Part shown: piece by piece, positions 28,330 to 38,318 of the stretch
Layout: each line of letters opens with the position of its first letter
Position numbering within the stretch: position 1 is the first letter of the stretch
Assembly (NCBI RefSeq): GCF_900089835.1
Contig: NZ_OANU01000002.1
Span: 372,001 to 436,000, forward strand
Direction: 5' to 3'
Length of the DNA: 64,000 nucleotides
Source: Vibrio thalassae
Lineage (GTDB): Bacteria; Pseudomonadota; Gammaproteobacteria; Enterobacterales; Vibrionaceae
The notes under the pieces: generated by a model
The model's input: the letters and a program-made list of their open reading frames with translations, nothing else
What the model was told of the DNA's origin: nothing
The model's database searches: none
Program-made: the position numbers and the translations under genes

Positions 28330-28950
28330 GTGAATTTTTGGGTGCTTCTTCAAGGTTTCGGATTGGGTGCGACAATGATTATCCCAATTGGCGCTCAGAA
28401 TGCCTACGTTTTAAATCAGGGAATTAAACGTAATCATCACCTAACTACAGCCACTGTGTGTAGCCTGCTTGATATGACGTTTATCTCTTTAGGCATTTTC
28501 GGTGGTGGGGCCATCTTGTCACAAAATGAACTGCTACTGACCGGCGTGACGCTGGGTGGAATTACATTTCTAACGGGTTACGGCTTGCTCTCTCTAAAAA
28601 GTGCCTTTAAGACACCATCTGCTCAAGAATCTTCAGGTGAGGTCTTAGCTCGCGGTCGCCGCACTGTGGTTCTTGGCGCATTAGCAGTGACCGTTTTAAA
28701 TCCGCACCTCTACTTAGATACCGTAGTGATTCTTGGCTCTATTGGCGGACAGTTTGAAGGAAACGATCGTATTGCTTTTGCTATTGGTACTGTACTCGCG
28801 TCATTTGTTTGGTTTTATTCCCTATCACTGGGTGCTGCAAAGCTTGGGCCTACCTTGTCTAAGCCAAAAGTGAAAAAAGGCATCGACTTGGCAGTAGCTG
28901 CAATGATGTTTACTATCGCCATACTGTTGATGAAAGGACTCATGGCTTAA
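28330..28950 (+). CDS. argO: Arginine exporter ArgO (LysE family)
   Basis: Inner-membrane exporter of L-arginine (and canavanine in E. coli). The GTG at 28330 with GGTGAGG eight bases upstream gives 206 residues, near the 211 of E. coli ArgO. A frame open to 28237 would add an unlikely N-terminus. The family core GATMIIPIGAQNAYVLNQGI lies in the first third, with about six hydrophobic helices. The divergent regulator argP and a 2-base gap to the following YbaK-type gene define an arginine-linked unit. Confidence 0.92.
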   Translation: MNFWVLLQGFGLGATMIIPIGAQNAYVLNQGIKRNHHLTTATVCSLLDMTFISLGIFGGGAILSQNELLLTGVTLGGITFLTGYGLLSLKSAFKTPSAQESSGEVLARGRRTVVLGALAVTVLNPHLYLDTVVILGSIGGQFEGNDRIAFAIGTVLASFVWFYSLSLGAAKLGPTLSKPKVKKGIDLAVAAMMFTIAILLMKGLMA

Positions 28951-28952
28951 CG

Positions 28953-29456
28953 ATGGATAATACTCAGCAGATATACTTGACCAATGTTGCCCTACTCGAA
29001 GAGCATGCTATTTCATTTAACCAATGGCAACACGAGCCTATTCTCGACTTTGCCACCGATGAGCGCATTGCCAAAGAGCTAGGGTGGACTGGCGTGCATA
29101 GTAAAAGTCTATTTTTGAAGAAGAAAGGGGGCGGCTTTGTCCTGTTTCTTAGCGACAAAGATACTCGACTCGATAAAACCGCTTTGAAACAAGCGGTTGG
29201 GAAGCGCACGTCCATTTGCAGCAACGAAGAGATGATTGAGCAAATAGGTTGTGTACAAGGGGCGGTCTGCCCTATCGGATTACCAGAAGAGATAACAATA
29301 GTCGTCGATAAGGCTCTGTTGTTAGCTCAGGAAGTCTTATACACCCCAGGACTGCCTGAATGGACATTCGGCCTATCCGGCGCAGATTTACAACGAGTAC
29401 TGTCGTGGCTCCCCAATCACATCGTAGAGATAGACATAAAAAAAGGTGAAGCATAG
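28953..29456 (+). CDS. YbaK/ProX-family aminoacyl-tRNA deacylase-like protein
   Basis: Second free-standing editing-domain protein in the window, 167 residues. Family features: GVHSKSLFLKKKGGGFVLFLSD, with the conserved lysine in the KSLFLKKK strand, and GCVQGAVCPIGLP, matching the G-x2-PG/PIG loop of ProX-type enzymes. Substrate specificity is not readable. It starts 2 bases after the argO stop, so it should be co-expressed with the arginine exporter under ArgP control. Its stop codon sits in the loop of the terminator. Confidence 0.82.
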   Translation: MDNTQQIYLTNVALLEEHAISFNQWQHEPILDFATDERIAKELGWTGVHSKSLFLKKKGGGFVLFLSDKDTRLDKTALKQAVGKRTSICSNEEMIEQIGCVQGAVCPIGLPEEITIVVDKALLLAQEVLYTPGLPEWTFGLSGADLQRVLSWLPNHIVEIDIKKGEA

Positions 29457-29468
29457 TGCTTCACCTTG
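29438..29468. terminator. Bidirectional terminator overlapping a stop codon
   Basis: The perfect 11-bp stem AAGGTGAAGCA / TGCTTCACCTT (29443-29453, 29457-29467) has the TAG stop of the upstream gene as its 3-base loop. The A-run before it gives a good T-tract for the minus strand (mscS). Confidence 0.78.
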
Positions 29469-29493
29469 GTGCTTTTTCGACACTAAACGCTGT

Positions 29494-30360
29494 TTAGCTA
29501 TCGACTTTGTTCAAATGCACATCCATTTGCGGGAATGGAATTTCGATGCCTTCTGCATCCAGTGCTTCTGTAATCGCTTGAAGCGAATCAAAATAGACAT
29601 CCCAGTACTGCTCTGTGCGAACCCAAGGACGTACAACAAAGTTCACGGAAGAGTCTGCAAGGGCAACAACACCAATCGTAGTGCCTGGTTCTTTTAAGAT
29701 ACGCTCATCGGCTTCAAGAGTTTTACGAATCACTTCTTGAGTCTTCTTGAGATCGGCTCCGTAAGAGACACCGATAACATGGTCAATACGACGGGTCGCA
29801 TGACGAGAATAGTTAGTGATTGGCGAGCCAATAACCGACGAGTTAGGTACTACCACCATTTTATTGTCTGGCGTAGTAAGAATCGTTTGGAAGATTTGAA
29901 TCGAGTCTACTGAACCTGCCACTCCACCAATCTCTACATAGTCGCCAGATTTGAATGGGCGAAAACCCACAATCAAGACACCTGCAGCAAAGTTAGAGAG
30001 TGAACCTTGCAGCGCCAAACCGATAGCTAAACCAGCAGCACCGATTACCGCTACCACTGACGCGGTTTGAACACCGATTCGACTTAATGCCGCGATTAAA
30101 ACAATAACGAATAATGTGTAGCGAACAATACCGTGGATAAACTCAACAACGGCCTTATCCATTTTCTTCTTACGCAGCAACTTAGAAACGCTATTCGCTA
30201 CCGCTTTTACAACGATGTTACCAATAAACAGGATCAGAATAGCTGAAATGATATTTACGCCGTATTGGACAAGTAAATCGGAGTTGTTGGTTAACCACTG
30301 CTCCGCTTTCGAAAATCCATCAACGATAGGTGCGTGGATCTCAACTGACTCATTGGCCAT
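29494..30360 (-). CDS. mscS: Small-conductance mechanosensitive channel MscS
   Basis: Homoheptameric channel that opens under membrane tension during hypo-osmotic shock. The 288 residues match E. coli MscS (286): TM1 at about 30-57, TM2 at about 65-90, and the pore-lining TM3 rich in Gly/Ala (VIGAAGLAIGLALQGSLSNFAAGV). The cytoplasmic beta domain begins FKSGDYVEIGGVAG. It lies next to fba as in E. coli, but a strong terminator separates them. Confidence 0.95.
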   Translation of the reverse strand: MANESVEIHAPIVDGFSKAEQWLTNNSDLLVQYGVNIISAILILFIGNIVVKAVANSVSKLLRKKKMDKAVVEFIHGIVRYTLFVIVLIAALSRIGVQTASVVAVIGAAGLAIGLALQGSLSNFAAGVLIVGFRPFKSGDYVEIGGVAGSVDSIQIFQTILTTPDNKMVVVPNSSVIGSPITNYSRHATRRIDHVIGVSYGADLKKTQEVIRKTLEADERILKEPGTTIGVVALADSSVNFVVRPWVRTEQYWDVYFDSLQAITEALDAEGIEIPFPQMDVHLNKVDS

Positions 30361-30553
30361 ATTGTTTTACCTCTTGAAAATATAAATAGTGCGAAGCAAA
30401 CCTTAGCTATTACCATTGTACTATTAGCAAAAGCGAGCCTGGCGAAAAGTATTGAGAGTATGAATACCAATACACATTACTTAACAAAAGGTAACGCAAA
30501 CATATGCGTTTACGCCAGTTTTTTAATCGCCATCACATAATTTTCATTAGTGA

Positions 30554-30586
30554 CAAAAAAAGCCGCTCTAAAGAGCGGCTTTTTTA
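30554..30586. terminator. fba terminator (bidirectional in form)
   Basis: AAAAAAGCCGCTCT / AGAGCGGCTTTTTT forms a GC-rich 9-bp stem flanked by A and T runs. It lies 35 bases after the fba stop on the minus strand. Confidence 0.88.
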
Positions 30587-30620
30587 ACCTTACTATCAGT
30601 TAAATCTTATGCGATTTATC

Positions 30621-31697
30621 TTATAGTACGTCGATAGCGTTTAGGTCAGCAAATGCTTTCTCTAGACGTGCAACCATTGAAGATTGACCAGCACGTAGCC
30701 ATACGCGTGGGTCGTAGTACTTCTTGTTTGGCGCGTCTTCACCAGTTGGGTTACCGATTTGACCTTGTAGGTAATCATGGTTCTCAGCTTCGTAAGAACG
30801 GATACCGTCCCAAGTTGCCCACTGTGTATCAGTATCGATGTTCATTTTGATAACACCGTAGCCGATAGATTCTTGGATTTCTGCTTCAGTAGAGCCAGAA
30901 CCACCGTGGAATACGAAGTTTAGAGCGTTAGGTGCAATACCGAACTTCTCTGCACAGTATGCTTGAGAGTCACGTAGGATAGTTGGAGTTAGAACAACGT
31001 TACCTGGCTTGTATACACCGTGTACGTTACCGAAAGAAGCTGCGATAGTGAAACGTGGGCTGATAGCACTTAGTTTCTCGTATGCGTATGCAACATCTTC
31101 AGGAGAAGTGTATAGCTCAGATGCGTCCATGTGAGAGTTATCTACACCGTCTTCTTCACCACCAGTACAACCAAGTTCGATCTCAAGAGTCATACCCATT
31201 TTAGCCATGCGCTCTAGGTACTTAGCAGAGATTTCGATGTTCTCTTCTAGAGACTCTTCAGAAAGGTCAATCATGTGAGAAGAGAATAGTGGCTTACCAG
31301 TTTGAGCGAAGAACTCTTCACCTGCATCTAGAAGACCGTCGATCCAAGGTAGAAGTTTCTTAGCCGCGTGGTCAGTGTGAAGAATTACTGGAATACCGTA
31401 AGACTCAGCAACTGCGTGAACGTATTTTGCACCAGCAACTGCACCTAGGATTTGTGCGCCTTGACCTTCAAGCTTAACGCCTTTACCAGCGAAGAAGCCA
31501 GCACCGCCGTTAGAGAACTGAACAACAACTGGAGCTTTTACTTTAGCTGCTGCTTCAAGAACACCGTTGATAGAGTCAGTGTTAACTACGTTTACTGCAG
31601 GAAGAGCGAAGTTGTTCTCTTTAGCAACTTCAAATACTTTTTGAACGTCATCGCCAGAGATAACACCTGGTTTTACGAAGTCGAAGATCTTAGACAT
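30621..31697 (-). CDS. fbaA: Class II fructose-bisphosphate aldolase
   Basis: Zn-dependent aldolase of glycolysis and gluconeogenesis. The 358 residues include the zinc histidines in VILHTDHAAKKLLPW and in NVHGVYKPG / FVFHGGSGS, and the catalytic aspartate in HTDH. This is the E. coli FbaA type (class IIA). It is the third gene of epd-pgk-fba on the minus strand. A weak hairpin lies between pgk and fba, and the gap is long enough for a separate fba promoter. Confidence 0.97.
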   Translation of the reverse strand: MSKIFDFVKPGVISGDDVQKVFEVAKENNFALPAVNVVNTDSINGVLEAAAKVKAPVVVQFSNGGAGFFAGKGVKLEGQGAQILGAVAGAKYVHAVAESYGIPVILHTDHAAKKLLPWIDGLLDAGEEFFAQTGKPLFSSHMIDLSEESLEENIEISAKYLERMAKMGMTLEIELGCTGGEEDGVDNSHMDASELYTSPEDVAYAYEKLSAISPRFTIAASFGNVHGVYKPGNVVLTPTILRDSQAYCAEKFGIAPNALNFVFHGGSGSTEAEIQESIGYGVIKMNIDTDTQWATWDGIRSYEAENHDYLQGQIGNPTGEDAPNKKYYDPRVWLRAGQSSMVARLEKAFADLNAIDVL

Positions 31698-31835
31698 GGA
31701 ATAAGTCCTATTTTCTGTCGTTTTAAATAAAAGTTGGCAATCGTTTGCTCACAATGCGCGGCATTGTATCAGAGTTAATCCGCCATTGCAGCATAGATAA
31801 AAGCGGACCAATCAGCCCGCTCTATAAAAGATTGA

Positions 31836-32999
31836 TTATGCTTTCGCACGCTCTTCTAGCATTGCTACTGCTGGTAGTACTTTACCTTCAACGAATTCAA
31901 GGAATGCACCGCCACCTGTAGAGATGTAAGAAACGTCAGCTTTGATACCGAACTTGTCGATAGCTGCTAGCGTGTCACCACCACCTGCTACAGAGAAACC
32001 TTCTGATTCAGCGATCGCTTTAGAAATGCCTTCAGTACCTGCTTCGAAGTTCTTGAATTCGAATACACCTACAGGGCCGTTCCACAGGATAGTTTTAGCA
32101 TCTTTTAGGATTTTCGCTAGTTCCGCTGTTGAGTCTGGACCTAGGTCGAAAATCATGTCGTCGTCTTGAACTTCAGAAACGTGTTTGATTTCTGCTTCTG
32201 CGTTCTCATCGAATGCTTTTGCACAAGCTACATCCGTTGCCACTGGAATTGCACACTCATCCATTAGCTTCTTAGCAGTCTCTACTAGGTCTGCTTCGTA
32301 TAGAGACTTACCTACGTTGTGACCCGCCGCTGCGATGAACGTGTTTGCGATACCACCACCAACAACAAGCTGGTCAGCAATTTTAGATAGAGATTCAAGA
32401 ACCGTTAGCTTAGTTGAAACTTTTGAACCACCTACGATAGCAACCATTGGACGAGCAGGCTTGTCCATTGCTTTGCCTAGCGCTTCTAGTTCATTAGCAA
32501 GTAGAGGACCAGCACAAGCTACAGGTGCGTGCATACCTACACCATGAGTAGAAGCTTGAGCACGGTGAGCCGTACCGAATGCGTCCATTACGAATACGTC
32601 ACATAGTGCAGCGTATTTCTTAGAAAGCTCTTCTTCGTTCTTCTTTTCTCCGTTGTTGAAACGAACGTTTTCAAGAACAACTAGCTCACCTGTATTTAGC
32701 TCTAGGCCATCTAGGTAATCTTTTGCTAGCTTAACTTCGCAATCAAGCGCGTCGTTTAGGTAGTTAACTACAGGTTGTAGAGAGAACTCTTCTGCGTACT
32801 CGCCTTCAGTAGGACGACCTAGGTGAGACGTTACCATTACTTTAGCGCCAGCTTCTAGGCAGTGCTTGATGGTTGGTAGAGACGCTAGGATACGCGCGTC
32901 AGAAGTTACTTTACCGTCTTTGACAGGTACGTTCAGATCCGCACGGATAAATACGCGTTTACCTGCTAGTTCCAGGTCAGTCATCTTGATTACAGACAT
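31836..32999 (-). CDS. pgk: Phosphoglycerate kinase
   Basis: Interconverts 1,3-bisphosphoglycerate plus ADP and 3-phosphoglycerate plus ATP. From the ATG at 32999 (with AGAGGA upstream) it has 387 residues and begins MSVIKMTDL. Signatures are [38 protein letters not shown] and the ATP-site GGGDTLAAI. It follows epd by about 150 bases. Confidence 0.97.
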   Translation of the reverse strand: MSVIKMTDLELAGKRVFIRADLNVPVKDGKVTSDARILASLPTIKHCLEAGAKVMVTSHLGRPTEGEYAEEFSLQPVVNYLNDALDCEVKLAKDYLDGLELNTGELVVLENVRFNNGEKKNEEELSKKYAALCDVFVMDAFGTAHRAQASTHGVGMHAPVACAGPLLANELEALGKAMDKPARPMVAIVGGSKVSTKLTVLESLSKIADQLVVGGGIANTFIAAAGHNVGKSLYEADLVETAKKLMDECAIPVATDVACAKAFDENAEAEIKHVSEVQDDDMIFDLGPDSTAELAKILKDAKTILWNGPVGVFEFKNFEAGTEGISKAIAESEGFSVAGGGDTLAAIDKFGIKADVSYISTGGGAFLEFVEGKVLPAVAMLEERAKA

Positions 33000-33151
33000 G
33001 TTTAGTCCTCTCAACTAAAAAATAAATAAAGTTTTTGAAAACCCGGCTTCTTGCCAAGTTTTGAAATTCATCAACTGCTTACTTATATTGGGCTTAACGA
33101 TATTAATTTCAAGCTTCAAAATTAATATTTTCCCAAATTGCGCCCTTGATA

Positions 33152-34177
33152 CTACTTGGACGCCTGCATTGCTAAAGCAGTGTCTAACATACGATTAGCA
33201 AAGCCCCACTCGTTGTCACACCAGACTAACATTTTGACCAAACGACCATCGCTCACTCGGGTCTGTGTCCCGTCAACAATGGCACTGTGTGGATCGTGGT
33301 TAAAGTCGATTGAAACTAGCGGTGCTTCAGTATAGTCAACAATGCCGTCTAATGTACACCGAGATGCGTTAATAATGACTTGATTTACGTCATTAACTTT
33401 CACATTCGTATTTATAGTTACACTTAAATCCATAGCGGTAACGTTAATTGTTGGCACTCTGACAGAAATTGCTTCAAATTTGTTATAAAATTTCGGAAAG
33501 ATACGTTCAATACCTTTATGTAACTTAGTATCAACCGGAATAATGGAGTGGCTCGCCGCGCGCGTTCTTCGTAAGTCACTGTGGTAGGCATCAATCACTT
33601 GTTGATCATTCATTGCTGAGTGGATAGTGGTAATCGTACCGGAGTCGATCCCGAACGCTTCATCTAACGCTTGAATGATAGGAACAATACAATTGGTGGT
33701 ACAAGAACCATTAGACACGATCAACTGCTGTTGCGTCAGTGAGTCATGATTCACACCATAAATAATGGTGTTATCCAAGTCATGCGAACCGGGGTGTGAA
33801 AATAGAACTTTTTTGGCACCAGCTGCAATGTGCTCGAGACCATCTGCGCGACTGCCGAAGACCCCTGTGCAATCAAGGACAATGTCTACATCTAAGTTGC
33901 GCCATGGTAGTAAGCTGATGTCTGCAGAATGTAGAATGCGAATCGTATCAAACTTACCGTCGCAATGATTGATATATAAATGCTCTTGGTCATGGGAAAC
34001 CTTTTTGGCAAACCGACCATGACTGGTGTCATACTGAAGCAAATGAGCCATTGCTTCAGGTTGAGCAAGTTCGTTGACTGCGACGACTTGTATTTTATCG
34101 TTCTTGCCGCTTTCATAAATTGCTCGAAGTACATTTCGTCCAATGCGACCAAAGCCATTAATAGCCACTTTTAACAT
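33152..34177 (-). CDS. epd: D-erythrose-4-phosphate dehydrogenase
   Basis: NAD-dependent enzyme oxidising erythrose 4-phosphate to 4-phosphoerythronate for vitamin B6 synthesis; a GAPDH paralogue. The 341 residues have the NAD motif [18 protein letters not shown]. The catalytic cysteine is in [12 protein letters not shown], where Gly replaces the Ala of the common SNASCTTNC. Epd-type regions include [17 protein letters not shown]. It heads the epd-pgk-fba run. PdxJ, a later enzyme of the same pathway, is at 5.6 kb. Confidence 0.94.
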   Translation of the reverse strand: MLKVAINGFGRIGRNVLRAIYESGKNDKIQVVAVNELAQPEAMAHLLQYDTSHGRFAKKVSHDQEHLYINHCDGKFDTIRILHSADISLLPWRNLDVDIVLDCTGVFGSRADGLEHIAAGAKKVLFSHPGSHDLDNTIIYGVNHDSLTQQQLIVSNGSCTTNCIVPIIQALDEAFGIDSGTITTIHSAMNDQQVIDAYHSDLRRTRAASHSIIPVDTKLHKGIERIFPKFYNKFEAISVRVPTINVTAMDLSVTINTNVKVNDVNQVIINASRCTLDGIVDYTEAPLVSIDFNHDPHSAIVDGTQTRVSDGRLVKMLVWCDNEWGFANRMLDTALAMQASK

Positions 34178-34365
34178 CGCACTACATCCTTAGTTCACGT
34201 TATGGTGGTGTGCATAGTAACCGATCAACTGTCATTTCGCATTAACAGTTGCGAGGCAAGTCTCCCAAACACGTCATCGCTAAGAATTCACTCTGCTACC
34301 ATGATTGAAGAGGCTTCTCGCATACCATTTAACGACCTCGATTTCACTACACAGGAGGTGCCCTT

Positions 34366-34596
34366 ATGTTTACTGGTCAGTATTACTGCCAATCATGTAA
34401 CAAAGAAACTATTCATAACGAAGTCTTGATACGTAAGCCAAGTCGCTATGACAACGATCCAACGATCTTTGGTCGAATTAAGTTATTGCTGCATGCGTTT
34501 ATCAATGGTGGGCACTACTACGATATGGACCGCTATGTCACCTGCCAAACCTGTGGCAGGCGCGAGTTGGACAACAAAGGTAGTGAATTTGAATAG
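34366..34596 (+). CDS. Small zinc-ribbon-like protein of unknown function
   Basis: A 76-residue protein with two CxxC knuckles (C8/C11 in CQSC and C60/C63 in CQTC) separated by 48 residues, the layout of a minimal zinc ribbon. The middle is basic and hydrophobic (FGRIKLLLHAFINGG). I do not recognise a named family. It is probably a real gene: AGGAGGTG lies 5 bases upstream of the ATG, and an 11-bp terminator follows the stop. It stands alone between epd and tkt. Confidence 0.75.
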   Translation: MFTGQYYCQSCNKETIHNEVLIRKPSRYDNDPTIFGRIKLLLHAFINGGHYYDMDRYVTCQTCGRRELDNKGSEFE

Positions 34597-34602
34597 TCAT
34601 TT

Positions 34603-34632
34603 AAAAAGCCGAGCTGTAGAGCTCGGCTTTTC
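34603..34632. terminator. Bidirectional terminator between the zinc-ribbon gene and tkt
   Basis: The perfect 11-bp stem AAAGCCGAGCT / AGCTCGGCTTT with loop GTAG is flanked by A and T runs and serves two convergent genes. Confidence 0.9.
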
Positions 34633-34663
34633 ATCGTTCAAAGTAACTTAATGTTACCTCAAA

Positions 34664-36658
34664 TTAAGCAAGCAGTTCTTTTGCTGTGTTTACAACGTTT
34701 TCAGTTGTGAAACCAAACATTTTGAATAGCTCATCTGCCGGTGCAGACTCACCGAATGTCGTCATGCCGATGATCTTGCCACCAAAGCCAACATACTTGT
34801 ACCAGTAATCCGCGATACCTGCTTCAACTGCGATACGCTTAGTCACTGACGCTGGAAGCACCGCTTCGCGGTATGCTGCATCTTGCGCGTCAAACACGTC
34901 AGTAGAAGGAAGAGACACTACGCGTACTTTTTTACCTTCAGCCGTTAATTCAGCATAAGCGTTAGTCGCTAGCTCAACTTCAGAACCTGTTGCGATAAGA
35001 ATCAGCTCTGGCGTACCTTCACAGTCTTTCAGGATGTAACCACCCTTAGCAACGTTGGCTAACTGCTCTGCATCACGCTCTTGCTGCGTTAGGTTTTGAC
35101 GAGAGAAGATCAGTGAGGTCGGACCGTCTTTACGCTCAATGGCGTATTTCCAAGCCACCGCAGACTCAACTTGGTCACATGGGCGCCATGTGCTCATGTT
35201 TGGCGTCACACGTAATGATGCAATTTGCTCAACCGGTTGGTGCGTCGGACCATCTTCACCCAGACCAATAGAATCGTGAGTGTAAACTTGGATGTTTTGC
35301 ACTTTCATTAGTGCCGCCATACGCATTGCGTTACGAGCGTATTCCATAAACATTAGGAATGTAGCACCGTAAGGAACAAAACCACCGTGTAGCGCGATAC
35401 CATTGATGATAGCCGTCATACCGAATTCGCGTACACCGTAGTGAATGTAGTTACCAGACGCATCATCTGCGGTTAGAGACTTAGAACCAGACCACATGGT
35501 TAGGTTAGAAGGCGCTAGGTCAGCTGAGCCGCCCATGAATTCTGGAAGCATCTTACCAAACGCTTCAAGCGCGTTTTGAGACGCTTTACGAGATGCAATG
35601 TTTGCCGGGTTAGCTTGAAGGTCTGCGATGATCTTGCTTGCTTCTTGCTCCCACTGAGCTGGAAGCTCACCGTTTACACGACGCTTGAATTCTGCAGCTA
35701 GCTCTGGGTATGCCGCTTCATAAGCCGCTAACTTCTCGTTCCAAGCCGCTTCTTTTGCACTACCCGCTTCTTTCGCATCCCACTGTGCTTTAATGTCAGC
35801 TGGAATTTCGAATGGACCGTATTCCCAACCTAGGAATTCGCGTGCCGCTGCAATTTCGTCGTGACCAAGTGGTGCACCGTGACAATCGTGTGAACCCGCT
35901 TTGTTCGGAGAACCAAAACCGATGATGGTTTTAGTACAAATAAGTGTTGGACGTGGATCCGCTTTTGCCGCTTCAATAGCAGCATTGATTGCGTCTGCAT
36001 CGTGGCCGTCTACCGCTGGGATAACGTGCCAGCCGTACGCTTCGAAGCGCTTAGGCGTATCGTCAGAGAACCAACCTTCAACTTCACCGTCGATAGAGAT
36101 ACCGTTGTCATCCCAGAAAGCAATCAGCTTACCAAGACCTAGAGTACCTGCTAAAGAACACGCTTCGTGAGAAATACCTTCCATTAAGCAACCATCACCC
36201 ATGAACACATAAGTGAAGTGGTCTACGATGTCGTGGCCTTCTTTGTTAAATTGCGCTGCAAGAGATTTCTCAGCAATCGCCATACCCACTGCGTTGGTGA
36301 TGCCTTGACCTAGAGGACCTGTTGTCGTCTCGATACCGGGTGCATAGCCATACTCTGGGTGACCTGGTGTTTTTGAGTGCAGTTGACGGAAGTTTTTCAA
36401 ATCATCAATCGATAGCTCGTAACCGCTTAGGTGAAGCAGAGAGTAAATCAGCATAGAGCCATGGCCGTTAGAAAGTACGAAACGGTCGCGATCAGCCCAC
36501 TCTGGGTTTGATGGGTTGTGATTTAGATGAGAACGCCAAAGAACTTCAGCGATATCAGCCATACCCATTGGCGCACCTGGGTGACCTGAGTTAGCTTGTT
36601 GAACACCATCCATGCTTAGCGCGCGGATTGCATTAGCGAGTTGTTTACGAGAAGACAT
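34664..36658 (-). CDS. tkt: Transketolase
   Basis: Thiamine-diphosphate enzyme transferring two-carbon units between pentose-phosphate and glycolytic sugars. The ATG at 36658 gives 664 residues starting [15 protein letters not shown]; the open frame upstream to 36808 is not transketolase-like. The TPP site shows [26 protein letters not shown] and the catalytic glutamate region [13 protein letters not shown]. It lies with epd, pgk, fba and rpiA within 13 kb, a cluster for sugar-phosphate metabolism. It is divergent from metK. Confidence 0.97.
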   Translation of the reverse strand: MSSRKQLANAIRALSMDGVQQANSGHPGAPMGMADIAEVLWRSHLNHNPSNPEWADRDRFVLSNGHGSMLIYSLLHLSGYELSIDDLKNFRQLHSKTPGHPEYGYAPGIETTTGPLGQGITNAVGMAIAEKSLAAQFNKEGHDIVDHFTYVFMGDGCLMEGISHEACSLAGTLGLGKLIAFWDDNGISIDGEVEGWFSDDTPKRFEAYGWHVIPAVDGHDADAINAAIEAAKADPRPTLICTKTIIGFGSPNKAGSHDCHGAPLGHDEIAAAREFLGWEYGPFEIPADIKAQWDAKEAGSAKEAAWNEKLAAYEAAYPELAAEFKRRVNGELPAQWEQEASKIIADLQANPANIASRKASQNALEAFGKMLPEFMGGSADLAPSNLTMWSGSKSLTADDASGNYIHYGVREFGMTAIINGIALHGGFVPYGATFLMFMEYARNAMRMAALMKVQNIQVYTHDSIGLGEDGPTHQPVEQIASLRVTPNMSTWRPCDQVESAVAWKYAIERKDGPTSLIFSRQNLTQQERDAEQLANVAKGGYILKDCEGTPELILIATGSEVELATNAYAELTAEGKKVRVVSLPSTDVFDAQDAAYREAVLPASVTKRIAVEAGIADYWYKYVGFGGKIIGMTTFGESAPADELFKMFGFTTENVVNTAKELLA

Positions 36659-36863
36659 GTAGGCTCCTGAGTGCATTAAGCGAATTCCAAGTTTTTCATA
36701 GGCTGAGCGAATAGTCAGCGGCGCTATTGTCGCAAAGCCCCATAGTCTCTGCAAACGTTTTACCGTCATTTTTTGGCTTTTTACTGCGATAATGTGGTAC
36801 CAAAACACGTTTATTCAACAAAAATGGGCAAACGATTGGCTATAAGTTAAAAACAAAAATCGC

Positions 36864-36891
36864 TTGCTAAACGCACATCGATGACTAGAAT
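36864..36891 (+). promoter_or_regulatory. metK promoter
   Basis: -35 TTGCTA (36864-36869) and -10 TAGAAT (36886-36891) with a 16-base spacer. The expected start falls inside the MetJ operator, so bound MetJ would block initiation. Confidence 0.65.
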
Positions 36892-36915
36892 AGACGTCTA
36901 GATGTAGATACACCT
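36892..36915 (+). promoter_or_regulatory. MetJ operator (three tandem met boxes)
   Basis: Three contiguous 8-mers: AGACGTCT (the exact consensus), AGATGTAG and ATACACCT. MetJ binds tandem met boxes with SAM as co-repressor. Since MetK makes SAM, this is a direct feedback loop. Confidence 0.85.
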
Positions 36916-36983
36916 ACAATATATCGTTGATTTTTCAATAAGCGGGCTCAATAGGTTCGCTTAAAAATGTAATTGGAGCTCTC

Positions 36984-38135
36984 ATGGCTAAGCACCTGTT
37001 TACTTCTGAATCTGTATCAGAAGGCCATCCAGATAAAATCGCTGACCAAATTTCAGACGCGGTACTTGATGCAATTCTAGAACAAGACCCTAAAGCACGC
37101 GTTGCGTGTGAAACTTACGTTAAGACTGGCATGGTGATGGTAGGTGGTGAGATCACTACTTCAGCATGGGTTGATATCGAAGAGTTAACTCGTGAAACCG
37201 TTCGTGAAATCGGTTACGTTCACTCTGACATGGGTTTCGATGCCAATTCTTGTGCAGTTCTTAATACTATCGGTAAGCAGTCTCCTGACATCAACCAGGG
37301 CGTTGATAAAGCTGACCCTAAAGAGCAAGGCGCTGGTGACCAAGGTATCATGTTCGGTTACGCGACTAACGAAACTGAAATTCTTATGCCAGCACCTATT
37401 ACCTACTCTCACCGTCTTGTTCAAAAGCAAGCTGAAGTACGTAAGAACGGCACGCTACCTTGGTTGCGTCCAGACGCTAAATCTCAAGTAACGTTCCAAT
37501 ACGATCAAGGTAAGATCGTTGGTATCGATGCAGTTGTTCTTTCAACTCAACACTGTGATTCAATCTCTACGCCAGATCTACGTGAAGCGGTAATGGAAGA
37601 GATCATCAAGCCAGTTCTACCATCTGAGTGGATCAACAAAGAGACTAACTTCTTCATCAACCCAACCGGTCGTTTCGTTATCGGTGGCCCAATGGGTGAC
37701 TGTGGTCTAACTGGTCGTAAGATCATTGTTGACACCTACGGCGGCGCAGCTCGTCACGGTGGTGGTGCATTCTCTGGTAAAGATCCATCAAAAGTAGATC
37801 GCAGTGCAGCATACGCAGCACGTTATGTGGCGAAAAACATTGTCGCTGCGGGTATGGCTGATCGTTGTGAAATCCAACTTTCTTACGCTATCGGTGTTGC
37901 TGATCCAACTTCTATCATGGTGGAAACATTCGGTACTGAGAAAGTATCTCACGACATCATCGTAGAAGCAGTGCGTCAACATTTCGACCTACGCCCATAC
38001 GGTCTACAAGAAATGCTAAACCTGCTACAGCCGATTTATAAGAAGACTGCAGCATACGGTCACTTCGGTCGCGAAGAATTCCCTTGGGAAGCGACAGATA
38101 AAGCAGCAATCCTGCGCGACTTCGCTGGTTTATAA
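36984..38135 (+). CDS. metK: S-adenosylmethionine synthetase
   Basis: Makes SAM from methionine and ATP. The 383 residues are typical. Signatures: [18 protein letters not shown] (ATP binding), [15 protein letters not shown], and the P-loop-like [22 protein letters not shown] feeds the methylases RlmD and RsmE in this window, and its by-product is recycled through LuxS. It is controlled by MetJ boxes and ends at a long, strong terminator. Confidence 0.98.
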   Translation: MAKHLFTSESVSEGHPDKIADQISDAVLDAILEQDPKARVACETYVKTGMVMVGGEITTSAWVDIEELTRETVREIGYVHSDMGFDANSCAVLNTIGKQSPDINQGVDKADPKEQGAGDQGIMFGYATNETEILMPAPITYSHRLVQKQAEVRKNGTLPWLRPDAKSQVTFQYDQGKIVGIDAVVLSTQHCDSISTPDLREAVMEEIIKPVLPSEWINKETNFFINPTGRFVIGGPMGDCGLTGRKIIVDTYGGAARHGGGAFSGKDPSKVDRSAAYAARYVAKNIVAAGMADRCEIQLSYAIGVADPTSIMVETFGTEKVSHDIIVEAVRQHFDLRPYGLQEMLNLLQPIYKKTAAYGHFGREEFPWEATDKAAILRDFAGL

Positions 38136-38160
38136 TCTGCCAGGCCTGAGTTAATACTCT

Positions 38161-38197
38161 AAAAAAGCCTTCAAAATATCTTTTGAAGGCTTTTTTG
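38161..38197 (+). terminator. metK terminator
   Basis: A perfect 16-bp inverted repeat (AAAAAAGCCTTCAAAA / TTTTGAAGGCTTTTTT) with loop TATC, then more T. It can work on both strands. Confidence 0.92.
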
Positions 38198-38318
38198 TTT
38201 TTATTACTAACTATTTCAATTACTTCGTTACATAACTGTTAAATCCATCTTTTGCAGCACGCGATTTATACCCTTTTGAAAATTGTGTTTTCTCACAACT
38301 CGGTCAATAGTTAATCAA

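Larger units (their letters stand above)
36659..36983. other. tkt-metK divergent intergenic region
   Basis: A 325-base gap carrying the metK promoter and MetJ operator at 36864-36915 and, in its tkt-proximal half, the tkt promoter, which I could not place. The frame-open stretch before tkt is not a gene. Confidence 0.7.

Noticed and set aside
30490..30513. Second hairpin between mscS and fba (GTAACGCA / TGCGTTTAC) followed by TTTTTT
   Set aside because: The stem has a bulge and the T-run is offset by GCCAG. It could be an old terminator, but I cannot tie it to a transcript.
36659..36808. N-terminal extension of transketolase by 50 residues
   Set aside because: The extra sequence is not transketolase-like and runs back into the tkt-metK regulatory region; the ATG at 36658 gives the normal length.
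38284..38299. CRP site TTGTG...CACAA upstream of the DUF2189 gene
   Set aside because: The half-sites are two bases too close for CRP (TGTGA-N6-TCACA) and the match is incomplete.
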